NCBI RefSeq assembly: GCF_009767585.1
Contig: NZ_WSNW01000001.1
Location: 310,001-374,000 of the forward strand
Source of the DNA: Coprobacillus cateniformis
GTDB taxonomy: Bacteria; Bacillota_I; Bacilli_A; Erysipelotrichales; Coprobacillaceae
Direction: 5' to 3'
DNA length: 64,000 bases
Under the pieces are notes generated by a model. It did not search any database and was not told the origin of the DNA. It saw only the letters and a list, made by a program, of their open reading frames with translations. Positions 26,119-33,881 of the stretch are shown here, in pieces. How positions within the stretch are numbered: position 1 is the stretch's first letter; every line of letters begins with the position of its first letter. The translations under genes and the position numbers were made by a program.

Positions 26119-27291
26119 TTATTCATCAACATGCTTTGGATTTAATCCCATATCTAAAAGAAGATGAGTTGCATATAATAATTGATTTTTAAAATATCCA
26201 ATGACTCTTTTAAAATATAATGACTCCCTTTGCATTGCAGGATCTATTCTACAAAAATATTCAATATTGATATGATTATTCACAAATTGTTGTGGGTCAT
26301 TTAAATCATTTATTTGAAATATACCATCAAGAGTTGGATAACCAAAAAAGAAATCAGAAGTAAGGAAAGTATGAAGGGCTATTTGACATTCGGGAAGTTG
26401 CTGTTCTTCTAAACTAGGGAATTGAGCTGTGATTTCTGATATTTTTTCAATAAAATTATTTTCTGGAAAAAATTTTTTTATTTTCATCATAACTTCTTCA
26501 GTGAAAATTGGAACAGCCAGTGGATATAATCTTATTAGGTTTGAATTTTCCATATTATGACTTAATGGAAATGTCCCTAAGATATCTTTTAATGTGACAT
26601 CACCAGTTGCAAATATTCCTATAACTTCATTTGTAAAAGTATTAATATCATTAACAATATTGTACAATTCATCCATTCTTTCATATTTAAAATTGGGTGC
26701 CATAGGTACTGCACTACCTCGTGAAACATGAGAACCAATAATTTCGTTTCCATTAACAATCAATTCAAAAAAAGTCCCTGATATTGCATTTTCAAGTTTT
26801 CCTTTTGGAATCTTAATGAACCCAGGCTTTGCTTGAAATTCAGATTCAAAATCTTTTAACTCAATCTTTTTTTTAGCTATTATATTATCATTTACCCAAT
26901 GACGAGCTTCCTTTGCATCTTCCTCACTATGAAATGAAAAGTATAAAGAATCGTATTCAAATACTTGTGGCCCACCATCTTCATAAATCAAGCGTATATG
27001 CCCACCATCATAATAAACACTTCCATCTTCTCCTTCTTTTTGGCTCATAAAGAATGAATCAAATCTTTTTGAAGAAATAAGAGAAGGTTCTGATACTTGA
27101 TCAGATATTTCTTGACTTGTACCTGTACTTACTTCGCTTAAAGGAGTTTTCATAGAAACAGGAGTCACTCGTGGTATTCCTTTCATATTAGCTAAACCTA
27201 ATAAACCTTTGGGAGTGGGTCCACCAAAAGTTCTTTTTCTACTCATTCCTGTTTTTTTCGTCAAACCTGGTTTCTGTGAATTCATGTCCAT
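26119..27291 (-). CDS. conserved protein of unknown function, paralogue 1 of a tandem trio
   Basis: A 390-residue protein, first of the three. Residues 1-70 are basic and Pro/Gly/Ser-rich (MSRKRTFGGPTPKG). The shared module is FDSFFMSQKEGEDGSVYYDG, GHIRLIYEDGGPQVFEYDSL, then FFELIVNGNEIIGSHVSRGS and AVPMA; the C-terminal half is helical and ends YFKNQLLYATHLLLDMG. The motif G-S-(V/I)-Y-(Y/F)-x-x-G-x-(I/L)-R-L is common to all three. I know of no described family with this pattern. AGGAGAGGTG precedes the ATG. The upstream gene has its own terminator, so a promoter must lie in 27292-27488. Confidence 0.8.
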   Translation of the reverse strand: MDMNSQKPGLTKKTGMSRKRTFGGPTPKGLLGLANMKGIPRVTPVSMKTPLSEVSTGTSQEISDQVSEPSLISSKRFDSFFMSQKEGEDGSVYYDGGHIRLIYEDGGPQVFEYDSLYFSFHSEEDAKEARHWVNDNIIAKKKIELKDFESEFQAKPGFIKIPKGKLENAISGTFFELIVNGNEIIGSHVSRGSAVPMAPNFKYERMDELYNIVNDINTFTNEVIGIFATGDVTLKDILGTFPLSHNMENSNLIRLYPLAVPIFTEEVMMKIKKFFPENNFIEKISEITAQFPSLEEQQLPECQIALHTFLTSDFFFGYPTLDGIFQINDLNDPQQFVNNHINIEYFCRIDPAMQRESLYFKRVIGYFKNQLLYATHLLLDMGLNPKHVDE

Positions 27292-27490
27292 TGTTATTCA
27301 CCTCTCCTTCTACATATTATTTTTTATCTTATTATTAACATAACACTTTTAACATATAAGAAAGCTTTTTTTAGATAAAATAATGAGTAAACGTAAGTAT
27401 TAGCAGTTTTAACGTCTATAAATATTTTCTCAATCATTTTTCATTATAATGCTTACATTCACTAAAAAATCACTCATTTTAGATTCAAAT

Positions 27491-27520
27491 AAAAAAAGGA
27501 AGTGCCCTTAACACCTTCCT
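27491..27520 (-). terminator. intrinsic terminator of the ligase/polymerase gene
   Basis: On the minus strand GGAAGGTG and CACTTCC pair with one bulge and are followed by seven T residues, about 30 bases after the stop codon at 27551. It separates this transcript from the three-paralogue operon. Confidence 0.8.
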
Positions 27521-27550
27521 CTATATACTGATATGAGTTATTCCTTTTTA

Positions 27551-29218
27551 TTATTTAATATGCGATTGCTCATATATAGTAGTCATTTCATCTTTAATAA
27601 GACTATAGAAGTCCCTTGCCAACTCTTTTTCAATAATATCCTCATCTCTTTTATTGTCATGTAATGTATAATAGACATCATAAACAAAAGATGATTCTCC
27701 TAATAAGTATTCAACTTTCATGATATAATCATCATTTTGATACTTTGTCTCTAAAACAACAAATTCAGGCTTTAAAACATCTATCTCTTGTTTTTGATAT
27801 TGAATAGAAATAAGATCATACTTATTAAAGACTGCAATATTTGTATTATCTACTAAAGACATATCAGTTTGATCATTTAACCAATAAATATACCCTAAAA
27901 ATAACCAGGCTAGAGTCGCTGATAATGAGTAAATATAGAAAACACCAAAGTCTAATAATCCCCCTATAAACTCACTCACATACATCATAATAAATAATAA
28001 AATAATATAATAGGATTTCTTATTCTTATATTTTATCAATATGTCTCTTGTTGTAAATAATGTTTTAATAAAGAAGATAAAGAATAATAAGAAACCAAAG
28101 ACTCCAGCAGTTATTAATGATTCTAAGAAAACATTATGACTATGAAGAATTTGCTGTCCCCATGTATCATCTGATGTTGTATTTACAAGCATCGGTCTAA
28201 AATTACCTGCTCCAATTCCTTGAATAGGAGATTTTTGCCAAACGTCTAATGAATCTTTAGCAAGAGTTACACGCCCACTGCTCACGTCATCAACAAGGTG
28301 AATTATCTTAGGTATATTTTGGAGCTGCCCACTCATTGTTAAAGAAACAATTTCTTTCAGTTTAGAAAGCTGAAAACGTCCACCATCTTCCTCAGTAGCA
28401 CCTTGCAACTGTGGAATGATAAATGCAACCTTATTCACAAGAACCGTTCCAGATAAGATACATAAACACATGACAAGATTCAAACATATCTTTTTCACTT
28501 TTGACATTTCTTTTGCTCTAAAGAAATGATAATAAAGAACAGCTGTAACAACAATAGCTAATATAATAATCGCTGCTCGACATTGTGTTAAGATAATATA
28601 TCCTAATTGTATAACAATATTCATATAATAAAGAAATTCACCTTTATAATGATTCTTAATTGCAACTAATGACAATAAAATAACAATAACTGCTAAAAAT
28701 GATGCCGGATTACAATTGAAATAAACTCCAAATAAACGCGTCCCTACTAGCCCTATATACCAGCCATTTTGAGTACCTGAAATATTTAAGAAGTACATAC
28801 CTAAAGATATGAAAGATGCAATACCTACAAGAATACAAGTCAAAGGTATTATACATTGTAATTCTTGTTTTAATTTCTTAAGTGTCATTGATTTTGGTTG
28901 ACCAAAAATCAATAAAAAGATAATCATTTGCATACCTGCAATAAGAAAAGAATTCTTATTTGAATACTCTTTATTGAGATAAGTTGCTATAAAAAGCAAT
29001 AAACCATATAATCCAATAATCAATAAGTGATTCTTCGAATAAAAGAATTCTCCTTTAATCAAATTATAAATGAATATGACTATACCATATCCAAACACAA
29101 ATAAACATAATGGATTAAAAGTTATTCCAAAATATCCTAATGCTAATGTATTACTAAATAAGTAAACTATAAATAATAATTTAAAATATTTTCTATCTCC
29201 TAATAATTTATCTAACAT
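27551..29218 (-). CDS. O-antigen ligase / polymerase-like membrane protein (Wzy_C)
   Basis: A 555-residue protein with 10-12 membrane helices over residues 1-430 and a soluble C-terminal domain of about 120 residues (from about NDQTDMSLVDN). The large extracellular loop carries GIGAGNFRPM and a conserved HSHNVFLESLITAG, the Wzy_C/WaaL signature with the RxxxW-like and HNxxL motifs. Such proteins polymerise or ligate lipid-linked glycans outside the membrane. The ATG at 29218 has GGGGGG-type ribosome binding at good distance. It follows the LCP gene on the same strand, which is consistent with attaching a glycopolymer to the wall. The C-terminal domain is not typical of the family. Confidence 0.83.
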   Translation of the reverse strand: MLDKLLGDRKYFKLLFIVYLFSNTLALGYFGITFNPLCLFVFGYGIVIFIYNLIKGEFFYSKNHLLIIGLYGLLLFIATYLNKEYSNKNSFLIAGMQMIIFLLIFGQPKSMTLKKLKQELQCIIPLTCILVGIASFISLGMYFLNISGTQNGWYIGLVGTRLFGVYFNCNPASFLAVIVILLSLVAIKNHYKGEFLYYMNIVIQLGYIILTQCRAAIIILAIVVTAVLYYHFFRAKEMSKVKKICLNLVMCLCILSGTVLVNKVAFIIPQLQGATEEDGGRFQLSKLKEIVSLTMSGQLQNIPKIIHLVDDVSSGRVTLAKDSLDVWQKSPIQGIGAGNFRPMLVNTTSDDTWGQQILHSHNVFLESLITAGVFGFLLFFIFFIKTLFTTRDILIKYKNKKSYYIILLFIMMYVSEFIGGLLDFGVFYIYSLSATLAWLFLGYIYWLNDQTDMSLVDNTNIAVFNKYDLISIQYQKQEIDVLKPEFVVLETKYQNDDYIMKVEYLLGESSFVYDVYYTLHDNKRDEDIIEKELARDFYSLIKDEMTTIYEQSHIK

Positions 29219-29240
29219 CTTTATCCCCCCCTCTATATGC

Positions 29241-29268
29241 AAAGTGGATACCCAAAGGTACCCACTTT
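29241..29268 (-). terminator. hairpin between the LCP and ligase genes
   Basis: AAAGTGG-TACC pairs with GGTA-CCACTTT (one mismatch, 4-base loop) in the 56-base gap. The minus-strand side lacks a T-run, so it may be a processing or attenuation site rather than a full terminator. Confidence 0.5.
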
Positions 29269-29274
29269 TATTTA

Positions 29275-30735
29275 TTAACTTACTGGTTTTCCAGCTAATA
29301 CATTTTGTATTGCTTGTTTATTTTCAGCAACACTAGCTTCATTTGGAATCATATAATATAATTTATTATTTGGCATATATGCTCCACCTGTCATTGTTTT
29401 CCCAGTTCCAGTTAATTGTTTTTGAACAATCGTCCAAGATGCCATATCACTAATTTGCATTTGTAATAAACCTGTAATATCTCCTGATTCCATATTCGTT
29501 TCAAATGAACCATTAATTGAACTTAACACACTAGAGTAATTTGTGATAATTGAAGGAGAAATCATCTTTTTAATCATTCCCGCCATAACAACCTGTTGAT
29601 TATGAACACGTTCATTATCACCACCACCAAATGCATGACGCTCTCTAGAAAATTCTAGTGCTTGTTTACCAGTAATATGATTAGTTCCTTTCTTAAAAGA
29701 AGTCCCATCATATCCAGTAAAGGCAACAGTGCTATCAATGTTAATTCCACCTAAAGCATCAACAATTTCAATGACAGAAGTAAAATTAACTCTTCCATAA
29801 TAGTTAATATCAATTCCCATAAAGTTTTCCATTGTCTTGACTGTATTTTCAATACCACCCAATCCAGAATGCGTTAGTTTATCTTTTTTACCTTTATTTG
29901 CTAAAGTTACATAGTAATCTCTTGGAATACTTGTCATAAGAATTTGTTTTGTTTTTGGATTCACTGTAAGAATCATATTAACATCTGATCTTGATACTGT
30001 TGATACACTTCCATAAGTATCAATACCACTGATATAGACAACAAAAGGATCTTTTGTAACATTAACATTTTTAGAAATATCTTTTGTTTTTTCTTCAATC
30101 TTATATGTATAAATGACATCAGTGTCATATTTAAAGTTCTCATGATTTGTTTCTAACATTGCATAATAAGCTTCATTAACATAAATTGCTTTTGTCTTAC
30201 CAGAATACAAATCATCAGCCATTGTAGCAAATTCTGCAACTTCTTTTGTTTTAATTGAAGATTCTTCCTTTTGAAGACCCTCAATAGCTTCCTTCATCTT
30301 ATCTGTTTCAGCGGATGTATTGACTTCAATTGTTTCGCCTTTTAAATCAGATAATTTTTTATACTTACTATCTTTCATAACAACAACCGAAATACGAGTT
30401 ATTTCTGTATTAGCTCCAGTAATCGCATCAATAAGTGAATTTCCTTGGGCTATATATAAAGAACCTACTAATAAAAGTACACTTAGTAAAATACTTACAA
30501 ACTTTCCTATAACAGTACGAACTTTTCCTTTTTTCTTATTTTTAGATGGTTTCATTAAAAAGAAAATTCCTACATTTAATAACGCAACCAATATAATAAC
30601 AATGATTGCATATAACATAGGCAAAGCACCTAATTTAAATAACAATCCAATAAGTATTAATGAAGCAATAACTTGAATACCTAAAATAACTCTCCATTGT
30701 GTCACTTTTTGGATTATATTCTCTTTTTTAGACAT
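29275..30735 (-). CDS. LytR-CpsA-Psr (LCP) family glycopolymer transferase with a PBP-like extra domain
   Basis: A 486-residue protein. Three membrane helices lie within residues 14-100, followed outside the cell by a periplasmic-binding-like segment of about 120 residues (VVVMKDSKYKKLSDLKGETI, AIYVNEAYYAML) and then the LCP domain from about residue 230: VSRSDVNMILTVNP, SIPRDYYV, VDALGGI and ALEFSRERHAFGGGDNERVH with the conserved arginines. LCP enzymes move glycopolymers from undecaprenyl carriers to peptidoglycan. The additional substrate-binding-like domain is seen in a subset of Firmicute LCPs. AGAGGGAT precedes the ATG. The gene is divergent from loaP. Confidence 0.9.
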   Translation of the reverse strand: MSKKENIIQKVTQWRVILGIQVIASLILIGLLFKLGALPMLYAIIVIILVALLNVGIFFLMKPSKNKKKGKVRTVIGKFVSILLSVLLLVGSLYIAQGNSLIDAITGANTEITRISVVVMKDSKYKKLSDLKGETIEVNTSAETDKMKEAIEGLQKEESSIKTKEVAEFATMADDLYSGKTKAIYVNEAYYAMLETNHENFKYDTDVIYTYKIEEKTKDISKNVNVTKDPFVVYISGIDTYGSVSTVSRSDVNMILTVNPKTKQILMTSIPRDYYVTLANKGKKDKLTHSGLGGIENTVKTMENFMGIDINYYGRVNFTSVIEIVDALGGINIDSTVAFTGYDGTSFKKGTNHITGKQALEFSRERHAFGGGDNERVHNQQVVMAGMIKKMISPSIITNYSSVLSSINGSFETNMESGDITGLLQMQISDMASWTIVQKQLTGTGKTMTGGAYMPNNKLYYMIPNEASVAENKQAIQNVLAGKPVS

Positions 30736-30764
30736 AACAATCCCTCTTTTCTTAATTCTCTAAC

Positions 30765-30793
30765 ATATTAGCATAACAATGTGTACTTTTCAA
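30765..30793 (-). promoter_or_regulatory. promoter of the LCP gene
   Basis: TTGAAA (30788-30793) and TAATAT (30765-30770) on the minus strand, with a 17-bp spacer. Confidence 0.7.
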
Positions 30794-30980
30794 GAACATC
30801 TCTTATGCATAATATGAATAATTGTAACTGTATTTTATATTCGATATGTATCCAAGTTGTATATACTTTCTTGATTTGTAATAAATTTTTTAATAATCCT
30901 CCATTAATTTATTAGTCGACTTGATTCCAAAAATCTTTATAACTGAGTGTTTCTTTTTTTATTATACTCAGCAGCAATTA

Positions 30981-31145
30981 TATTATCCAACAAAGGATAA
31001 TAGCTAGTTATCCTTTATAAATAGGAGTGCTGTTGGGTTGAATCGTTGCATTGTCACGTTTGTCCTGAAGTATGGTCATAGATGTGATAAGTTGAACATA
31101 TTGAATAAGTTCAATAGGCGAAGCCTACCCTCTTATATGAGGAGG
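30981..31145 (+). promoter_or_regulatory. structured leader of the loaP-polysaccharide operon
   Basis: TATTATCC (30981-30988) can pair with GGATAATA (30995-31002), while AAAGGATAA (30992-31000) can pair with TTATCCTTT (31008-31016). The two hairpins share strands and exclude each other, as in an attenuation switch. Further down TTGAAC/GTTCAA (31092-31114), TAGGC-gaa-GCCTA (31115-31127) and CCTC/GAGG (31129-31142) form three adjacent hairpins up to the ribosome binding site GGAGG (31141-31145). LoaP proteins are known to recognise hairpins in leaders of their operons, so one of these may be its loading site. Promoter elements upstream are not clear. Confidence 0.55.
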
Positions 31146-31152
31146 TAATTGT

Positions 31153-31665
31153 ATGAACTGGTATGTCATACAGGTAAGAAGCGGTCATGAAAGAGAGATT
31201 GCTGATAAATGCCGTTTTCTGATTTCAGATGATATATTAAAGGAATGCTTTATTCCTGAATATATTTGTAAAAAGAAATTCAGAGGTGAATGGCACGATG
31301 TCAGAAATGTCCTCTTTAGAGGATATGTATTTCTGATCAGTGACCATATTGATGAGCTCTTTAATGAGCTGAAGAAGATACCTGACTTTACCAAGGTGAT
31401 TGGAAAGAAAAAGGAAACAATCTATCCGTTAAAGGATGGAGAAGTAGAATTTCTCAAGACATTTGGAAAAGATGATCATATTGTCGATATGTCAGTAGGA
31501 TTTATTGAAGGCGATAGAATTCATATCACAGAAGGACCACTACAGGGCAGAGAAGGTTTAATAGCAAAGATAGACAGACATAAGCGAATTGCTTATATCA
31601 GTGTGAACATATTCAATGAAGAGACAACAGCCAAAGTCGGTTTAGAGATTATCAGCAAGAATTAA
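31153..31665 (+). CDS. loaP: NusG-family processive antiterminator LoaP
   Basis: A 170-residue NusG paralogue. The NGN domain opens with MNWYVIQVRSGHEREIADKC and has the FRGYVFL segment; a C-terminal KOW domain follows (GPLQGREGLIAKIDRHKRIA). Length and position at the head of a long polysaccharide operon, separate from the housekeeping nusG-secE context, match LoaP, which loads on RNA polymerase through a leader hairpin and lets it pass terminators. GGAGG precedes the ATG. An intrinsic terminator overlaps its stop codon, so transcription of the 11 genes behind should need antitermination. Confidence 0.88.
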   Translation: MNWYVIQVRSGHEREIADKCRFLISDDILKECFIPEYICKKKFRGEWHDVRNVLFRGYVFLISDHIDELFNELKKIPDFTKVIGKKKETIYPLKDGEVEFLKTFGKDDHIVDMSVGFIEGDRIHITEGPLQGREGLIAKIDRHKRIAYISVNIFNEETTAKVGLEIISKN

Positions 31666-31682
31666 TTGATTCTTGCTTTTTT
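31655..31682 (+). terminator. intrinsic terminator overlapping the loaP stop, inside the operon
   Basis: GCAAGAAT (31655-31662) and ATTCTTGC (31669-31676) form a perfect 8-bp stem with a 6-base loop containing the loaP stop codon, followed by TTTTTT. The next gene starts only 14 bases later. It is the obvious target for LoaP readthrough. Confidence 0.85.
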
Positions 31683-31695
31683 ATTGGGAGGAAAT

Positions 31696-32286
31696 ATGTA
31701 TAGAAACTGTATAAAGAGAATCATAGATATTATCATGAGCTTTCTAGGGATAATTGTTCTTTCACCTGTACTGATTGTTTTATCTATCTTTATAAAGATG
31801 ACATCACCAGGTCCAGTGCTTTTCAAACAGGAAAGAGTTGGAAAGAATAATAAGAATTTTAAAATATATAAGTTTAGAAGCATGAGAACTGACACACCAA
31901 AAGATGTTCCAACACATATGCTAGAAGATCCAGAACAGTATATTACTAAAATTGGAAAGTTTATGAGAAAAACGAGTCTAGATGAATTACCGCAGCTCTT
32001 TAATATATTGAAAGGAGAAATGTCAGTAATAGGTCCAAGACCAAGTCTCCCTAATCAATATGATTTAAATGAATTAAGAAACAAAAACGGTGCTTCATCA
32101 ATCAGACCTGGATTAACAGGATTAGCACAGATCAGCGGAAGAGATGAACTAGAGATAGAAGTGAAAGCGAATCTTGATGGAGAATATGCCATGGAAATAA
32201 CACTTTTTAAAGATATAAAATTATTCTTTTCAACAATTTTGAGTGTTATAAGAAGTGATGGTATTAAAGAGGGGAAGATAGAATGA
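31696..32286 (+). CDS. initiating phosphoglycosyltransferase (bacterial sugar transferase)
   Basis: A 196-residue monotopic sugar-phosphate transferase (PF02397). It has one N-terminal hydrophobic helix and the catalytic core with MTSPGPVLFKQERVGKNNK, KFRSMRTDT, KTSLDELPQLFNILKGEM, SVIGPRP and RPGLTGLAQISGRD; the DE pair in LDELPQ is catalytic. It moves a sugar-1-phosphate to undecaprenyl phosphate and starts repeat-unit synthesis. The compact length is that of PglC/EpsL-type enzymes. GGGAGG before the ATG at 31696 fixes the start; the longer frame begins in the terminator. Confidence 0.93.
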   Translation: MYRNCIKRIIDIIMSFLGIIVLSPVLIVLSIFIKMTSPGPVLFKQERVGKNNKNFKIYKFRSMRTDTPKDVPTHMLEDPEQYITKIGKFMRKTSLDELPQLFNILKGEMSVIGPRPSLPNQYDLNELRNKNGASSIRPGLTGLAQISGRDELEIEVKANLDGEYAMEITLFKDIKLFFSTILSVIRSDGIKEGKIE

Positions 32287-33053
32287 ATATGCAGCCACTT
32301 ATTAGCATCATTATACCTGTTTATAATTCTGAAAAATTTATTTTAAAAACATTACAATCAATTATTGATCAAAATTATCCCAATTGGGAGGCTATCTGTA
32401 TAGATGATTGTTCAAGTGATGAATCTGTTATTCTTATTGAGAAATTGATGAAAAAAGATGAACGAATTAAGTTAATTAAGAATGAGTTAAATTATGGACC
32501 AGCCAAAAGCAGAAATATAGGATTGCATTATTCTAAGGGAGAATATATAACGTTTTTAGATAGTGATGATTTTTGGAATAAAAATAAGCTTAAGTTACAA
32601 TACGAATTCATGATAAAAAAAGATATTGATTTTTCATTTACAGCATATGATTTAGTGAATTTGAAGGGTGAATCTTTACATACTGTTATAGATGTTCCAG
32701 AAAAAATTAACTACACTGGTTTATTAGGAAGAACTGTTATATCCACAATTACTGTCATGGTTTCAAAAAAATTAAAAACATATCTATATATGCCGGAAAA
32801 CTATTCAAATGGTGAAGATATGGCAACATGGCTAAATGTATTAAAACATACTGAGTATGCTTATGGTTTAAACATAGTATTATCATCATATAGGCAAGTA
32901 GATGGATCATTATCTTCTGGTTTATTTAACAAATTAACAAGGATGTGGAAAGTATATAGGAAAATTGAAAAATTATCTTTATATAAGAGTTGTCAATATT
33001 ATATAAAATACATCTTTAATGTTATAAAAAAAAGGAAAAAAAGTTACAAATGA
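32283..33053 (+). CDS. family 2 glycosyltransferase
   Basis: A 256-residue GT-A enzyme: SIIIPVYNSEKFILKTLQSI at the N-terminus, CIDDCSSDESV for nucleotide binding and the DXD-type LDSDDFW. It overlaps the preceding gene by four bases (ATGA), so it is translationally coupled. It probably adds one sugar of the repeat unit on the cytoplasmic face; neither donor nor acceptor can be read from the sequence. Confidence 0.9.
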   Translation: MNMQPLISIIIPVYNSEKFILKTLQSIIDQNYPNWEAICIDDCSSDESVILIEKLMKKDERIKLIKNELNYGPAKSRNIGLHYSKGEYITFLDSDDFWNKNKLKLQYEFMIKKDIDFSFTAYDLVNLKGESLHTVIDVPEKINYTGLLGRTVISTITVMVSKKLKTYLYMPENYSNGEDMATWLNVLKHTEYAYGLNIVLSSYRQVDGSLSSGLFNKLTRMWKVYRKIEKLSLYKSCQYYIKYIFNVIKKRKKSYK

Positions 33054-33062
33054 GGTATATAT

Positions 33063-33881
33063 ATGAATAATGTTGAATTGTTGTTATCCTGTATGACACA
33101 ATCACCTATGGATTTATTAAAGAAAAATAATATAAACTGTCATACATGTATTGTCAATCAGATTGATTATAATTCTTTTGAAAATAAAATCGTAGATGGA
33201 AAGGTTATTAAACTTATAAATAGGAATGAAAGAGGTCTTTCAAAGAGTAGAAATCTGGCACTGTTTTATGCAGACAAAGATATTGTTCTTTTAGCAGATG
33301 ATGATGTGAAATACGTTAATGATTTAGAACAAATCATTAACCAGGCATACATTGATTTGCCTGAAGCTGATGTAATTATTTTTAATATTCATGAGACTGG
33401 AAGATTTGTAGGAAATAAAGATTTTAATAAAGTTAAAAAAAGTAAGAAATTTAGAAATTATGGTTCTGTAAGAATAAGTTTTAAATTATCTAGTATAAAT
33501 AAGAAAAATATTAGCTTTGATGAAAGATTTGGAGCTGGCTCAATTTATAATTGTGGTGAAGATTCAATTTTTATTCAGGATGTTAAAAATTCTGGTTTAA
33601 AAGTTTATGAATTTCCTGCATTAATAGGAACTGTAGATTCATCAGAATCTTCATGGTTTGCTGGCTATAATGAAAAATATTTCTTTAATATTGGAGCTGT
33701 TATTACACGTGCATATCCAAAGTATTACTGGTTTTTTAAATATTATTATTTACTGCGTTTCTATAAAAAAACTGAGTTAAGTTCAACGACAATACTTAAA
33801 AATATAAATAACGGAATTAAATCTTATAAGATGGGATATTCTTTTGAAGAATATCAAAAAATAAGGAAGAGTTTATTATGA
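33063..33881 (+). CDS. putative glycosyltransferase, GT-A fold, family 2-like
   Basis: A 272-residue protein with VELLLSCMTQS at the start, NERGLSKSRNLALFYADKDI and the metal-binding LLADDDVKYV, which place it among GT2-like enzymes, although the first motif deviates from the usual form. The C-terminal YYLLRFYKK region is basic and aromatic and may contact the membrane. It lies between another GT2 and the polymerase, overlapping the polymerase start by four bases. The sugar specificity is unknown. Confidence 0.78.
   Translation: MNNVELLLSCMTQSPMDLLKKNNINCHTCIVNQIDYNSFENKIVDGKVIKLINRNERGLSKSRNLALFYADKDIVLLADDDVKYVNDLEQIINQAYIDLPEADVIIFNIHETGRFVGNKDFNKVKKSKKFRNYGSVRISFKLSSINKKNISFDERFGAGSIYNCGEDSIFIQDVKNSGLKVYEFPALIGTVDSSESSWFAGYNEKYFFNIGAVITRAYPKYYWFFKYYYLLRFYKKTELSSTTILKNINNGIKSYKMGYSFEEYQKIRKSLL

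Noticed and set aside
30736..31152. JUMPstart/ops site for RfaH-type antitermination
   Set aside because: The ops core GGCGGTAGC is absent; the regulator is LoaP-type, which uses RNA hairpins.
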